A DNA stretch of 6,297 bases, from assembly GCA_947453125.1 (NCBI GenBank), contig CANGGC010000168.1:1-6297 (forward strand), written 5' to 3'. This DNA comes from Planctomycetaceae bacterium (lineage in GTDB: Bacteria; Planctomycetota; Planctomycetia; Pirellulales; UBA1268). The notes below the pieces were generated by a model that saw only the letters and a list, made by a program, of their open reading frames with translations, did no database searches and had not been told where the DNA came from. The position numbers and the translations under genes were made by a program. Below, in pieces: positions 1 through 6,292 of this stretch; position 1 is the stretch's first letter; every line of letters begins with the position of its first letter.

Positions 1-342
1 GACGGTCCGCAGGCGCAGCAGTTCGTCGTAGTCACGGGCCCAACCGGTGGCGAATCCGACGAGCGACCAGGCAAGGAGCGCCGCCGGATAGAGCCAGCGG
101 ACGTTGACCCGGTCGGCGAGGAAACCGAAGAGGAGAGAACCGGCGGCGAAGGCGTATCCGAAGGAGGCCTCGATGGTGCCGTATTGCTCGTTCGTGAGGG
201 AGAACTCCTCCATCACGCGTTTTGAGACGCTCGTCAGCGTCTGCCGATCCATGTAGTTGATCGCCGAGGCCGCCAGAAGCAGCCCCGCGATCAGCGCGAC
301 ACGGCGGGGCAGTTGCCCCGCCCCGGTTCCGATGCTGAGCAT
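1..342 (-). CDS. MFS transporter, N-terminal 114 residues (cut by window edge)
   Basis: This is the first 114 residues of a major facilitator superfamily permease of the inner membrane; the rest lies beyond position 1. The reading frame is open from the ATG at 342 to the window edge. Residues about 15-32 form the first hydrophobic helix, ending in N-Y-M-D-R-Q-T-L (29-36), the Asn-Tyr-x-Asp-Arg pattern typical of helix 1 in the anion:cation symporter (ACS) branch, which carries organic acids and sugar acids. Helix 2 is about 57-77. It is followed by a motif-A-like loop G-F-L-A-D-R-V-N-V-R-W (73-83), in which Asn replaces the usual glycine after Asp-Arg. Helix 3 is about 84-102. The start lies 3 bp after the stop of the creatininase-family gene and is preceded by GGGAGG eight bases upstream, so translational coupling in one operon is likely. 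The substrate cannot be read from this fragment; the ACS assignment is by motif only. Confidence 0.85.
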   Translation of the reverse strand, partial: MLSIGTGAGQLPRRVALIAGLLLAASAINYMDRQTLTSVSKRVMEEFSLTNEQYGTIEASFGYAFAAGSLLFGFLADRVNVRWLYPAALLAWSLVGFATGWARDYDELLRLRTV

Positions 343-345
343 GCG

Positions 346-1104
346 TCAGCCCTCCCAGGACCGGCCGTCCCAACGGAGCACTCGCTCGAGCCAGGCCTCC
401 AGGTCGGCGGCGAACATTGAAAACAGCATCTCGCCCTTGGCGGCTGTCGCCAACTGCGGCGAGCCGATGTGCCCGGGCACCGTCCGCTCCTTCGTGATCC
501 AGCCCCGCGAACCGGGGAGGAAGGCGTTGCCGAAGGGGACCGTCTCGAGGCGCTCGTGCGGCTTGACGAGGTGCGGCGCCGCCCGCAGCACCATCGACGT
601 CTCCCACTCACAGGCATGCCCCATCTCACGCTGCTCGAAATCCCCGTCGTGCTCCCAGGGACGGGTGCCGAGACCCCAGTAGGTCGTCATGAGGAGGAGG
701 AGATCGGGACGGGCGCGATGGCGCTGGCGGACCTCGAAGATCGCCTGCTTGGCAGGGATGTCGTTGCCGCCGTGGCCGTTGACGAGGACGATCCGTCGGA
801 ATCCGTGCGTGAGGAAACACTCGACGAGGTCGTTGAGAAGATCGAGGTAGACCCGTGGCGAAGCCGAGACAGTGCCGGCAAAGTCGAGGTGATGGTGCGA
901 ATTGCCGAGCCACTGGAGCGGCGCGAAGAGAACGCGATCGGCCATCCGCGCCGACACGCGGGCGATGATCTCCCCGAGGAGGAGGCTGTCGGTGACCACG
1001 GGAAGATGATGCCCGTGCTGCTCGATCGCCGCCACCGGGATCACCACCGGGGTGTCTTTGGAGAGGGCCGACACCTCGGGCCATGTCATCTCGACGAGGT
1101 TCAT
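346..1104 (-). CDS. Creatininase-family amidohydrolase
   Basis: A 252-residue protein of the creatininase family, close to the usual length of about 250. Members are cytoplasmic two-metal hydrolases of amide or cyclic amide bonds (creatinine amidohydrolase, formamidopyrimidine deformylase and MftE-type proteins). Visible family motifs are I-P-V-A-A-I-E-Q-H-G-H-H-L-P (22-35) with E28, H30 and D39 as likely metal ligands; N-G-H-G-G-N-D (109-115); and H-A-C-E-W-E-T-S (163-170), matching the family's HAxxxETS signature. The frame is open upstream to 1326, but that extension would run through the end of the DUF1080 gene and is low-complexity and Arg/Ser-rich. The family similarity begins at the ATG at 1104, which I chose; it lacks a clear Shine-Dalgarno. 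The gene lies 79 bp downstream of the DUF1080 gene and 3 bp upstream of the MFS gene. The NGHGGN form, rather than the NGHYEN I recall for true creatininase, argues against creatinine as substrate. The specific substrate is unknown. Confidence 0.9.
   Translation of the reverse strand: MNLVEMTWPEVSALSKDTPVVIPVAAIEQHGHHLPVVTDSLLLGEIIARVSARMADRVLFAPLQWLGNSHHHLDFAGTVSASPRVYLDLLNDLVECFLTHGFRRIVLVNGHGGNDIPAKQAIFEVRQRHRARPDLLLLMTTYWGLGTRPWEHDGDFEQREMGHACEWETSMVLRAAPHLVKPHERLETVPFGNAFLPGSRGWITKERTVPGHIGSPQLATAAKGEMLFSMFAADLEAWLERVLRWDGRSWEG
351..356 (-). promoter_or_regulatory. Ribosome binding site of the MFS gene
   Basis: On the minus strand the sequence reads GGGAGG followed by eight bases (GCTGACGC) and the ATG at 342. 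This is a near-consensus Shine-Dalgarno site located inside the last codons of the creatininase-family gene. It fixes the transporter start and supports co-translation of the two genes. It is the best Shine-Dalgarno match I see in the window. Confidence 0.7.
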
Positions 1105-1183
1105 GATCGCGCTCGCGTTCGAGGAAACGGACGGGGGGACGTCCACTCCCCGCTGCAGGACAGGCTCTGCGACCCGGCCGGGG

Positions 1184-1948
1184 TCATTTTGTGGCGCCTT
1201 GAAGCTCACGGATGAAGATGTTCCGCCAGCGGATCTCGCCGCCGTGGGTCTGCAGTTGGATCGGCCCCTTCTCCGGCACCGACACGGCCCGGTCGTAGTA
1301 ATTCTCCATCCGGGCGTCGTCGACAACCTTCTGGTCGTTGAGCGACACCGACACCTTGTCGCCGCGCATCACGATCCGGAAGCGGTTCCACTCGCCGAGC
1401 GGCTTGTCGGCTTTGACGAGCGGATCCTTGCCGGGAGCGCCGGGGGAATTGTTCCAAAGCCCCCCCGAGCCCTTCGCGAGGCCGAGGTTCTGCGGGTCGG
1501 GGAGACTTGAATCCCAGATCTGCACCTGGGGAACGCCGCGGAGATAGATCCCCGAATCGGCCTTCGGCACGGTCCGGTAATCGACGAGGAGTTCGAAGTC
1601 GCCGTAGTCCTTCTCGGTGGTGGCGTAGGCCCCGAAGCCATCGTTGACCAGTTCGCCGTTCTCGACGTACCAGTGCGGCTTCTTGGTCCCCTCGCTGACT
1701 TCGAGCATCGAGTTTTTCTGATCGGCAGCGGTCCACTTACGGATCTGCTCCTTCCGCTCGTCGGCCGACATCGCCAGAAGCTTGCGGTGGTCGAAGGTCT
1801 CGCCGCCACGCCAGCCGGCGAGATCCTTGCCGTTGAACAGCGCCGTGAATCCGGCCGGCGGCTCATCGGCGCTGACCGCGCCACACGCCACGAACACCGA
1901 CGCCGCCACAACCACGCTCCGCAGGAGCCCGAAAACACGCCGACGCAT
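1184..1948 (-). CDS. Exported DUF1080 protein (3-keto-disaccharide hydrolase family)
   Basis: A 254-residue exported protein with one DUF1080 domain (Pfam family now named 3-keto-disaccharide hydrolase; a beta-sandwich related to laminarinase-type folds). The N-terminus has M-R-R-R, a hydrophobic stretch (about 5-22) and an A-V-S-A site (24-27), so signal peptidase I cleavage after residue 27 is likely. C22 makes a weak lipobox, so a lipoprotein is possible. Domain landmarks are G-F-T-A-L-F-N-G-K-D-L-A-G-W (33-46), H-W-Y-V-E-N-G-E-L-V (92-101), Y-G-D-F-E-L (115-120), D-S-G-I-Y-L-R-G (131-138), Q-V-Q-I-W-D (141-146), G-S-G-G-L-W-N-N (160-167), P-L-G-E-W-N (183-188) and a C-terminal block at 228-249 containing LQTHGG and RNIFIREL. 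A charged insert (about 47-90) precedes the WYVENGEL block, as in some planctomycete relatives. The frame runs on to 2119, but the signal peptide and an AAGGGGG-type site favour 1948. The family is known; cleavage of 3-keto-glycosides by this member is inference. Confidence 0.92.
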   Translation of the reverse strand: MRRRVFGLLRSVVVAASVFVACGAVSADEPPAGFTALFNGKDLAGWRGGETFDHRKLLAMSADERKEQIRKWTAADQKNSMLEVSEGTKKPHWYVENGELVNDGFGAYATTEKDYGDFELLVDYRTVPKADSGIYLRGVPQVQIWDSSLPDPQNLGLAKGSGGLWNNSPGAPGKDPLVKADKPLGEWNRFRIVMRGDKVSVSLNDQKVVDDARMENYYDRAVSVPEKGPIQLQTHGGEIRWRNIFIRELQGATK

Positions 1949-1953
1949 GGCCA

Positions 1954-1960
1954 CCCCCTT
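1954..1960 (-). promoter_or_regulatory. Probable ribosome binding site of the DUF1080 gene
   Basis: The minus strand reads AAGGGGG, then five bases (TGGCC), then the ATG at 1948. It is purine-rich and correctly spaced, though not a perfect Shine-Dalgarno. With the signal peptide that begins at this ATG, it decides the start against longer readings of the same frame that would begin inside the divergent intergenic region. Confidence 0.45.
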
Positions 1961-2093
1961 CGACACCTCAAAAGACCCTCGCGGCCCCGGGCCGGTCCCG
2001 GAAGCCCCGCAATCCGGGGATTCTGCCACGGCGCGAGGCTCCACGGAAGGACGCCCCCCACGAACCGGGTTTCCCCCCGACCGCCGATCGAGG

Positions 2094-2099
2094 GATAAT
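2094..2099 (+). promoter_or_regulatory. Possible -10 element GATAAT
   Basis: GATAAT differs by one base from the sigma-70 -10 consensus and is the only such AT-rich hexamer in this region. Initiation about seven bases downstream would leave a leader of about 50 nt before the ATG at 2158. The -35 position holds only a weak match (TTTCCC at 2070-2075, 18-bp spacing). The same bases overlap the alternative ATG at 2098, so the element and that start are competing readings. Confidence 0.2.
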
Positions 2100-2157
2100 G
2101 TCTTTCCCACCGGAACCATCCGGGGTGCCGCTCCCCGCCGAGAGCCCAGGGCCGATC

Positions 2158-4767
2158 ATGCCGGGACACCATTCGCGCTGTTCGATTCCCCCTGTCCTCC
2201 TCCTCGCCATCGGCTGGGTGTTGACCGCTGGTCAGGCACTGGCAGCGGACGCCCCCCTCTCCTTCGAACGCGACATTCGTCCGATCCTCAGAGCCCACTG
2301 CTTCGACTGCCACGGGGCCGAGGATGCCTTCGAGGGAAACCTCGATCTCCGCCAGGTGCGCTCCATGGAGCGCGGCGGCGACTCGGGGCCGGCGATCGCG
2401 CGGGGGGACGCCGGGGCGAGCCTGATCGTCGCGCGGATCCGTTCCGGCGAGATGCCCCCCTCGACGCTCAAGGTGACGCCTGAGGAGCTGGCGATCCTCG
2501 AACGCTGGGTCGCCGCCGGGGCGCCGACAACCCGTCCCGAGCCGGAGACGATTCCCCCCGGCCTCGGGATCACGCCAGAAGAGCGGGAGTGGTGGTCGTT
2601 TCGCCCCCTCGTCCGCCCCCCGCTTCCGGCCGTGGCCCACCCCGAACTCGTCGCGCAGCCGATCGACGCCTTCCTCCTTGCCCGCCTCGAGCTTGACGGC
2701 CTCTCCTTCTCACCGCCGGCTGACCGGGCGACGCTCATCCGACGGGCGTCGTTCGATCTCCTCGGGCTCCCCCCCAGCGCCGAGCAGGTCGATGCCTTCG
2801 TCGCCGATCCCGATCCGGCGGCCTTCGAGCATCTCGTCGATCGGCTCCTCGCCTCCCCCGGGTATGGCGAGCGGTGGGCCCGCCACTGGCTCGACGTCGC
2901 CGGCTACGCCGATTCCGCCGGCGCCACGCAGGACGATCCTCCCCGTCCCTACGCCTGGAAATACCGCGACTGGATCGTGCGGGCCCTCAACGCCGACCTG
3001 CCGTTCGATCGCTTCCTCGTGGAGCAACTCGCCGGTGACGAGCTTGTTCCGCCCCCCCATGCGCAGCTCCCGCCGGAATCGATCGACCGTCTCACCGCCA
3101 CCGGCTTCCTGCGCATGGCCGCCGACGGGACGGCCGGCGGAGGTGATCCTGAGAGCCGCAATCGGGTCGTGACCGACACGCTCACGATTCTGTCCAGTTC
3201 ACTCCTCGGGCTCACCGTCGGCTGTGCCCAGTGCCACGACCATCGCTACGATCCGATCCCGCAATCCGATTACTACGCCCTCCGCGCCCTCTTCGAGCCG
3301 GCCCTCGACCCGCAGGCGTGGAAAGCGCCGAACGAACGGCTCGTGTCGCTGTTCACCGATGCCGATCGGGCCCGCTCGGCGGAGATCGAGGCCGAGGCGG
3401 TGGCAGCTTCGCAGGAGCTCGAGGCGAAGCAGGCCACGGCGATCGCTGCCACGCTCGAGAAGGAGCTGCTCAAGCACCCGGAGGAGCTCCGCGAGAAGCT
3501 CGGCGTGGCAGCCCGGACCGCCGAGAAGGACCGCACGCCAGAGCAGCAGCAGCTCCTCAAGGAGCGGCCGAGCGTCAACATCTCCCCCGGCGTGCTCTAC
3601 CAATACGACCAGGCGGCCGCCGACGAACTCAAGGCCCTGGGGGAAAAGATCGCGGCAATCCGGGCACGGAAGCCGGTCGAGGATTACCTTCACGTTCTCG
3701 AGGAGCCGCCCGGCCATCTCCCGGTCACGCGCGTCTTCCACCGCGGCGACCACCGCCAGCCGAAGGGAGAGGTCGGCCCAGCCGATCTCCAAGTGACCGG
3801 CCCCGAGGGGGAGACGGCGATTGCAGCCGATGATTCGACGCTCCCCACGAGCGGCCGGCGCCTCGCCTGGGCGCGGCGGCTCACCTCCGGGCGCCATCCG
3901 CTCCTCGGCCGCGTGATCGTCAACCGCCTCTGGATGCACCACTTCGGCCGCGGCATCGTCGGCACCCCCGCCGACTTCGGCCGGCTCGGGGAACGTCCCA
4001 CCCATCCCGACCTGCTCGACTGGATGGCGGTCGAGTTCGCCGACTCAGGGTGGAGCCTGAAGCGGTTCCACCGCATGCTCCTCCTCTCCACCGCCTGGCG
4101 GCAGGCCTCGATGCGGCGCCCGGAGCTCGACAGCATCGACGCCGACAACCGGCTCATCGGCCGGATGCCGGTGCGCCGGCTCGAAGCCGAGGCGGTCCGC
4201 GACCGGATCCTCGCCGCCGCCGGCACGCTCGATGCCTCCCCCTTCGGCCCGGCGGTGCCGGTCGTCGCCGATGACGCCGGGGAGTTCGTCGTCAAGGATT
4301 CGATCCCGCGTCGGAGCCTGTGGCTGGAGCAGCGGCGGAGCATGCCGATGCAGTTCCTCGCCACGTTCGATGCGCCCACGATGCAGACCAACTGCGACCG
4401 GCGCATCCATGCCACGGCCGCCGGTCAGGCGCTGCTCCTCATGAATGGCGACTTCGCCCTTACTCAAGCGCGACGGATGGCCGACGCCGTTCTTGCTGCC
4501 GCAGGCGTGACGATTGCCGACGACACCCCGGCCGACGCCGAGGCCCAGGCCCTCGCGCCGGCCGTCACGCTCGCGTGGCGGCGGGCCTACGGCCGCTCGC
4601 CTGAGTCCGAAGAAGCCGCAGACACCATCGGCTTCCTTGCCGACGAACTGACGATCCTCCGCGGCGCGGCGGCGGAGATCGCGGCCCCGGCCGAACGCCG
4701 CGCCCGGGCGATGGCCAATCTCTGCCAACAGCTCCTCTCGAGCAACGAGTTTCTCCATGTCGACTGA
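2158..4767 (+). CDS. Exported PSCyt1-DUF1549-DUF1553 cytochrome-like protein
   Basis: An 869-residue exported protein with the classic planctomycete architecture. Residues 1-29 form a Sec signal peptide (hydrophobic core about 11-25, cleavage near A-L-A, 27-29). Next is a PSCyt1 cytochrome c domain (about 35-115) with a CxxCH haem site C-F-D-C-H (48-52) and a likely axial Met, M99, in G-E-M-P-P-S. DUF1549 spans about 168-375, starting P-I-D-A-F-L-L and ending with a second CxxCH, C-A-Q-C-H (356-360), followed by D-H-R-Y-D-P-I. A charged Glu/Lys/Ala-rich, probably helical segment covers about 402-505. A linker holds H-R-G-D-H (528-532). DUF1553 spans about 565-869, including V-N-R-L-W and the terminal S-S-N-E-F-L-H-V-D. 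An in-frame ATG at 2098 would add 20 uncharged or acidic residues before the signal peptide; I prefer 2158 because it gives a normal signal peptide. The biochemical role of the family is not established; haem binding is inferred from the motifs. It overlaps the DUF1501 gene by 11 bp. Confidence 0.93.
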   Translation: MPGHHSRCSIPPVLLLAIGWVLTAGQALAADAPLSFERDIRPILRAHCFDCHGAEDAFEGNLDLRQVRSMERGGDSGPAIARGDAGASLIVARIRSGEMPPSTLKVTPEELAILERWVAAGAPTTRPEPETIPPGLGITPEEREWWSFRPLVRPPLPAVAHPELVAQPIDAFLLARLELDGLSFSPPADRATLIRRASFDLLGLPPSAEQVDAFVADPDPAAFEHLVDRLLASPGYGERWARHWLDVAGYADSAGATQDDPPRPYAWKYRDWIVRALNADLPFDRFLVEQLAGDELVPPPHAQLPPESIDRLTATGFLRMAADGTAGGGDPESRNRVVTDTLTILSSSLLGLTVGCAQCHDHRYDPIPQSDYYALRALFEPALDPQAWKAPNERLVSLFTDADRARSAEIEAEAVAASQELEAKQATAIAATLEKELLKHPEELREKLGVAARTAEKDRTPEQQQLLKERPSVNISPGVLYQYDQAAADELKALGEKIAAIRARKPVEDYLHVLEEPPGHLPVTRVFHRGDHRQPKGEVGPADLQVTGPEGETAIAADDSTLPTSGRRLAWARRLTSGRHPLLGRVIVNRLWMHHFGRGIVGTPADFGRLGERPTHPDLLDWMAVEFADSGWSLKRFHRMLLLSTAWRQASMRRPELDSIDADNRLIGRMPVRRLEAEAVRDRILAAAGTLDASPFGPAVPVVADDAGEFVVKDSIPRRSLWLEQRRSMPMQFLATFDAPTMQTNCDRRIHATAAGQALLLMNGDFALTQARRMADAVLAAAGVTIADDTPADAEAQALAPAVTLAWRRAYGRSPESEEAADTIGFLADELTILRGAAAEIAAPAERRARAMANLCQQLLSSNEFLHVD

Positions 4768-6292
4768 ATACTCCCCCGACTCCTGCGGCGACCCCGACTC
4801 CTGCGGCGACCCCGACTCCTGCGGCGACCTGGAGTATCGGCATCCGCACCGCAGGCCTGGCCACGCTTTCGACCGCCGCGGCTTCCTGGCCCACACGGGC
4901 TTCGGCCTGGGCGCGATGGCGCTGGCCGATCTTCTCGGTCAGGAAGGGCTCCTTGCCAATCCCGCCAAGCCCTCGTTCGAACCGGCCTTCAGCGACCTCC
5001 GCGCCCGGGCCCCACATTTCCCGCCACGGGCCACCGCGATGATCTCGCTGTTCATGCACGGCGGCCCGGCCCACATGGACCTCACCGATCCTAAGCCGGA
5101 GCTCCAGAAGCTCGACGGCATGGATTACGGCGGCGAGGTCGCCTACAGCTTCGTCAACCGGGCGAGCAAGCGGCTGTTGGGGAGCCCGTGGAAGTTCAGC
5201 CCCTGCGGACAGTCGGGCACGCAGATCAGCGAACTGCTCCCCCATCTCCAGCGGATCACCGACGACATCTGCCTCGTCCGTTCGATGCACACCGGGCACA
5301 ACGGCCACGAGGTTTCGATCCGTTACTTCCACGGCGGCATCCCCGCCGCGCTCGGCCGGCCGACGCTCGGCAGCTGGCTCACCTACGCCCTCGGCAGCGA
5401 GACCCGCAACCTCCCCTCCTACATGGTGCTCGTCGATCCGGAGGGGCACCCCGTCGATGGCGTCACCAACTGGTCGAGCGGCTTCATTCCCCCACTTTTT
5501 CAGGGCACTGCCCTCCGCGCCAAGGAACCTCGGATCCCGAATCTCGTTCCCCCTCCGTGGCTTGCAGGCCCGCTCCAGACCAGAAACCTCGCCTACCTCG
5601 ATCGACTCAATCGCCGCCACGGAGAGCGTCATCCCGGCGAGAAGGACCTCGAGGCCCGGATCGCCAGCTATGAACTGGCCGCGCGGATGCAGCTCTCGGC
5701 CACCGACGCGCTCGACATCTCCCAGGAGACGGAGGCCACCCACCGCCTCTACGGCCTCGACGACCCGGTCACGAAGGAATACGGCACGCGCTGCCTGATC
5801 GCCCGGCGGCTCGTGGAACGGGGCGTGCGTTTCGTGCAGCTGTTCCTCGGCGGGCAGCCCTGGGACAACCACACGAACATCCGCGAAGGGCTCCCCGCCA
5901 TCTGCCGCCGGACCGACAAGCCGGCCGCGGCCCTCGTCACCGATCTGAAGGCTCGCGGCCTCCTCGACACGACCCTCGTCCACTGGGGCGGGGAGATCGG
6001 CCGGCTCCCGGTCACGGAGGGGGAGGGAAGCGCCTGCGGTCGCGACCACAACGGCCAGGGCTTCAGCATCTGGATGGCCGGCGGCGGCGTGAAGCCGGGG
6101 ATCGCGTTCGGTGAGACTGACGAGGTCGGTCACCGGGCCGTCACCGACGTTGTCACTCCGAACGACTGGCAGGCCACCGTCCTGCGTCTCTTCGGCCTCG
6201 ACCACGAGCGGCTCGCCTACCGGCACGACGGCGTCGAGCAGCGGCTCACCGCCGGCCGCCCGGCCCGGATCGTCGACGGCATCCTCGCCTGA
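4757..6292 (+). CDS. Tat-exported DUF1501 protein
   Basis: A 511-residue DUF1501 protein, a family distantly related to the alkaline phosphatase/sulfatase superfamily and routinely paired with PSCyt1/DUF1549/DUF1553 proteins in planctomycetes. A twin-arginine signal D-R-R-G-F-L (39-44) precedes a hydrophobic run (about 46-60), so export in folded form through Tat is expected. Family landmarks are L-F-M-H-G-G-P-A-H-M-D (98-108), S-M-H-T-G-H-N-G-H-E (176-185), W-D-N-H (369-372), H-W-G-G-E-I-G-R (409-416) and G-R-D-H-N (428-432) followed by W-M-A-G-G-G; the His/Asp residues are plausible metal ligands. The start overlaps the upstream gene by 11 bp, indicating an operon with translational coupling. 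The 39 residues before the twin arginines are unusually long and contain three PDSCGD repeats. No other ATG, GTG or TTG lies in frame between the repeats and the arginines, so 4757 is the best start; CTG at 4829 is the only other candidate. The enzymatic activity is unknown. Confidence 0.93.
   Translation: MSTEYSPDSCGDPDSCGDPDSCGDLEYRHPHRRPGHAFDRRGFLAHTGFGLGAMALADLLGQEGLLANPAKPSFEPAFSDLRARAPHFPPRATAMISLFMHGGPAHMDLTDPKPELQKLDGMDYGGEVAYSFVNRASKRLLGSPWKFSPCGQSGTQISELLPHLQRITDDICLVRSMHTGHNGHEVSIRYFHGGIPAALGRPTLGSWLTYALGSETRNLPSYMVLVDPEGHPVDGVTNWSSGFIPPLFQGTALRAKEPRIPNLVPPPWLAGPLQTRNLAYLDRLNRRHGERHPGEKDLEARIASYELAARMQLSATDALDISQETEATHRLYGLDDPVTKEYGTRCLIARRLVERGVRFVQLFLGGQPWDNHTNIREGLPAICRRTDKPAAALVTDLKARGLLDTTLVHWGGEIGRLPVTEGEGSACGRDHNGQGFSIWMAGGGVKPGIAFGETDEVGHRAVTDVVTPNDWQATVLRLFGLDHERLAYRHDGVEQRLTAGRPARIVDGILA
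4768..4837. repeat. Inverted arms ATACTCC / GGAGTAT bracketing the tandem repeat
   Basis: ATACTCC (4768-4774) ends directly at the first repeat unit, and its exact reverse complement GGAGTAT (4831-4837) begins two bases after the last unit. Together they frame 56 bases. The arms could be the ends of a short inserted element or could form the base of a stem in the mRNA just after the start codon. A chance match of seven bases at this spacing is not negligible, so the element is tentative. Confidence 0.45.
4775..4828 (+). repeat. Three perfect tandem copies of an 18-bp unit
   Basis: The unit CCCGACTCCTGCGGCGAC occurs three times without any mismatch at 4775-4792, 4793-4810 and 4811-4828. Being 18 bp, it keeps the frame and is translated as PDSCGD three times near the N-terminus of the DUF1501 protein. 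The identity includes third codon positions, which points to recent duplication rather than selection on the peptide. Seven-base inverted arms flank it (4768-4774 and 4831-4837). Confidence 0.95.

Larger units (their letters stand above)
1949..2157. promoter_or_regulatory. Divergent intergenic region between the two gene groups
   Basis: This stretch separates the leftward DUF1080 group from the rightward PSCyt1/DUF1501 pair and must carry or border the promoters for both. It is GC-rich with C/G runs, and neither strand shows a complete -35/-10 pair by eye. Short self-complementary segments occur around 1991-2002 (GGCCCCGGGCC type) and at 2007-2020 (CCCC and GGGG arms around a seven-base loop), but neither resembles a defined operator. 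The only AT-rich island is GGATAATG at 2093-2100. No regulator gene is adjacent, so regulation cannot be deduced. Confidence 0.4.

Noticed and set aside
711..728. The 18-base string GGGCGCGATGGCGCTGGC also occurs at 4909-4926
   Set aside because: The two copies lie in unrelated genes on opposite coding strands, the flanks diverge at once, and such GC-rich coincidences are plausible here. I see no element boundaries.
1171..1185. Inverted repeat GACCC/GGGTC with a five-base loop at the end of the DUF1080 gene, considered as a terminator
   Set aside because: In the direction of transcription (minus strand) no T-run follows, the stem is only five base pairs, it overlaps the stop codon, and the next gene lies downstream in the same orientation.
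1105..1326. Upstream extension of the creatininase-family frame by 74 codons
   Set aside because: It overlaps the 3' end of the DUF1080 gene on the same strand, is low-complexity Arg/Ser/Thr-rich, and the family similarity begins only at the ATG at 1104.
1949..2640. Minus-strand frames running from the DUF1080 gene across the intergenic region into the cytochrome-like gene
   Set aside because: The extra residues show no family similarity, precede a complete signal peptide, and lie opposite the well-supported plus-strand gene.
4768..4837. The triple repeat considered as a CRISPR array or an insertion sequence end
   Set aside because: There are no spacers between units, the units are only 18 bp and directly abutting, and no transposase gene or target duplication is visible.
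4565..6226. Long open frame of 553 codons on the minus strand opposite the DUF1501 gene
   Set aside because: It is antisense to a clearly recognisable family protein. Long antisense frames are expected in GC-rich DNA, and its translation shows no domain, only Glu/Ala/Gly/Arg-rich composition.
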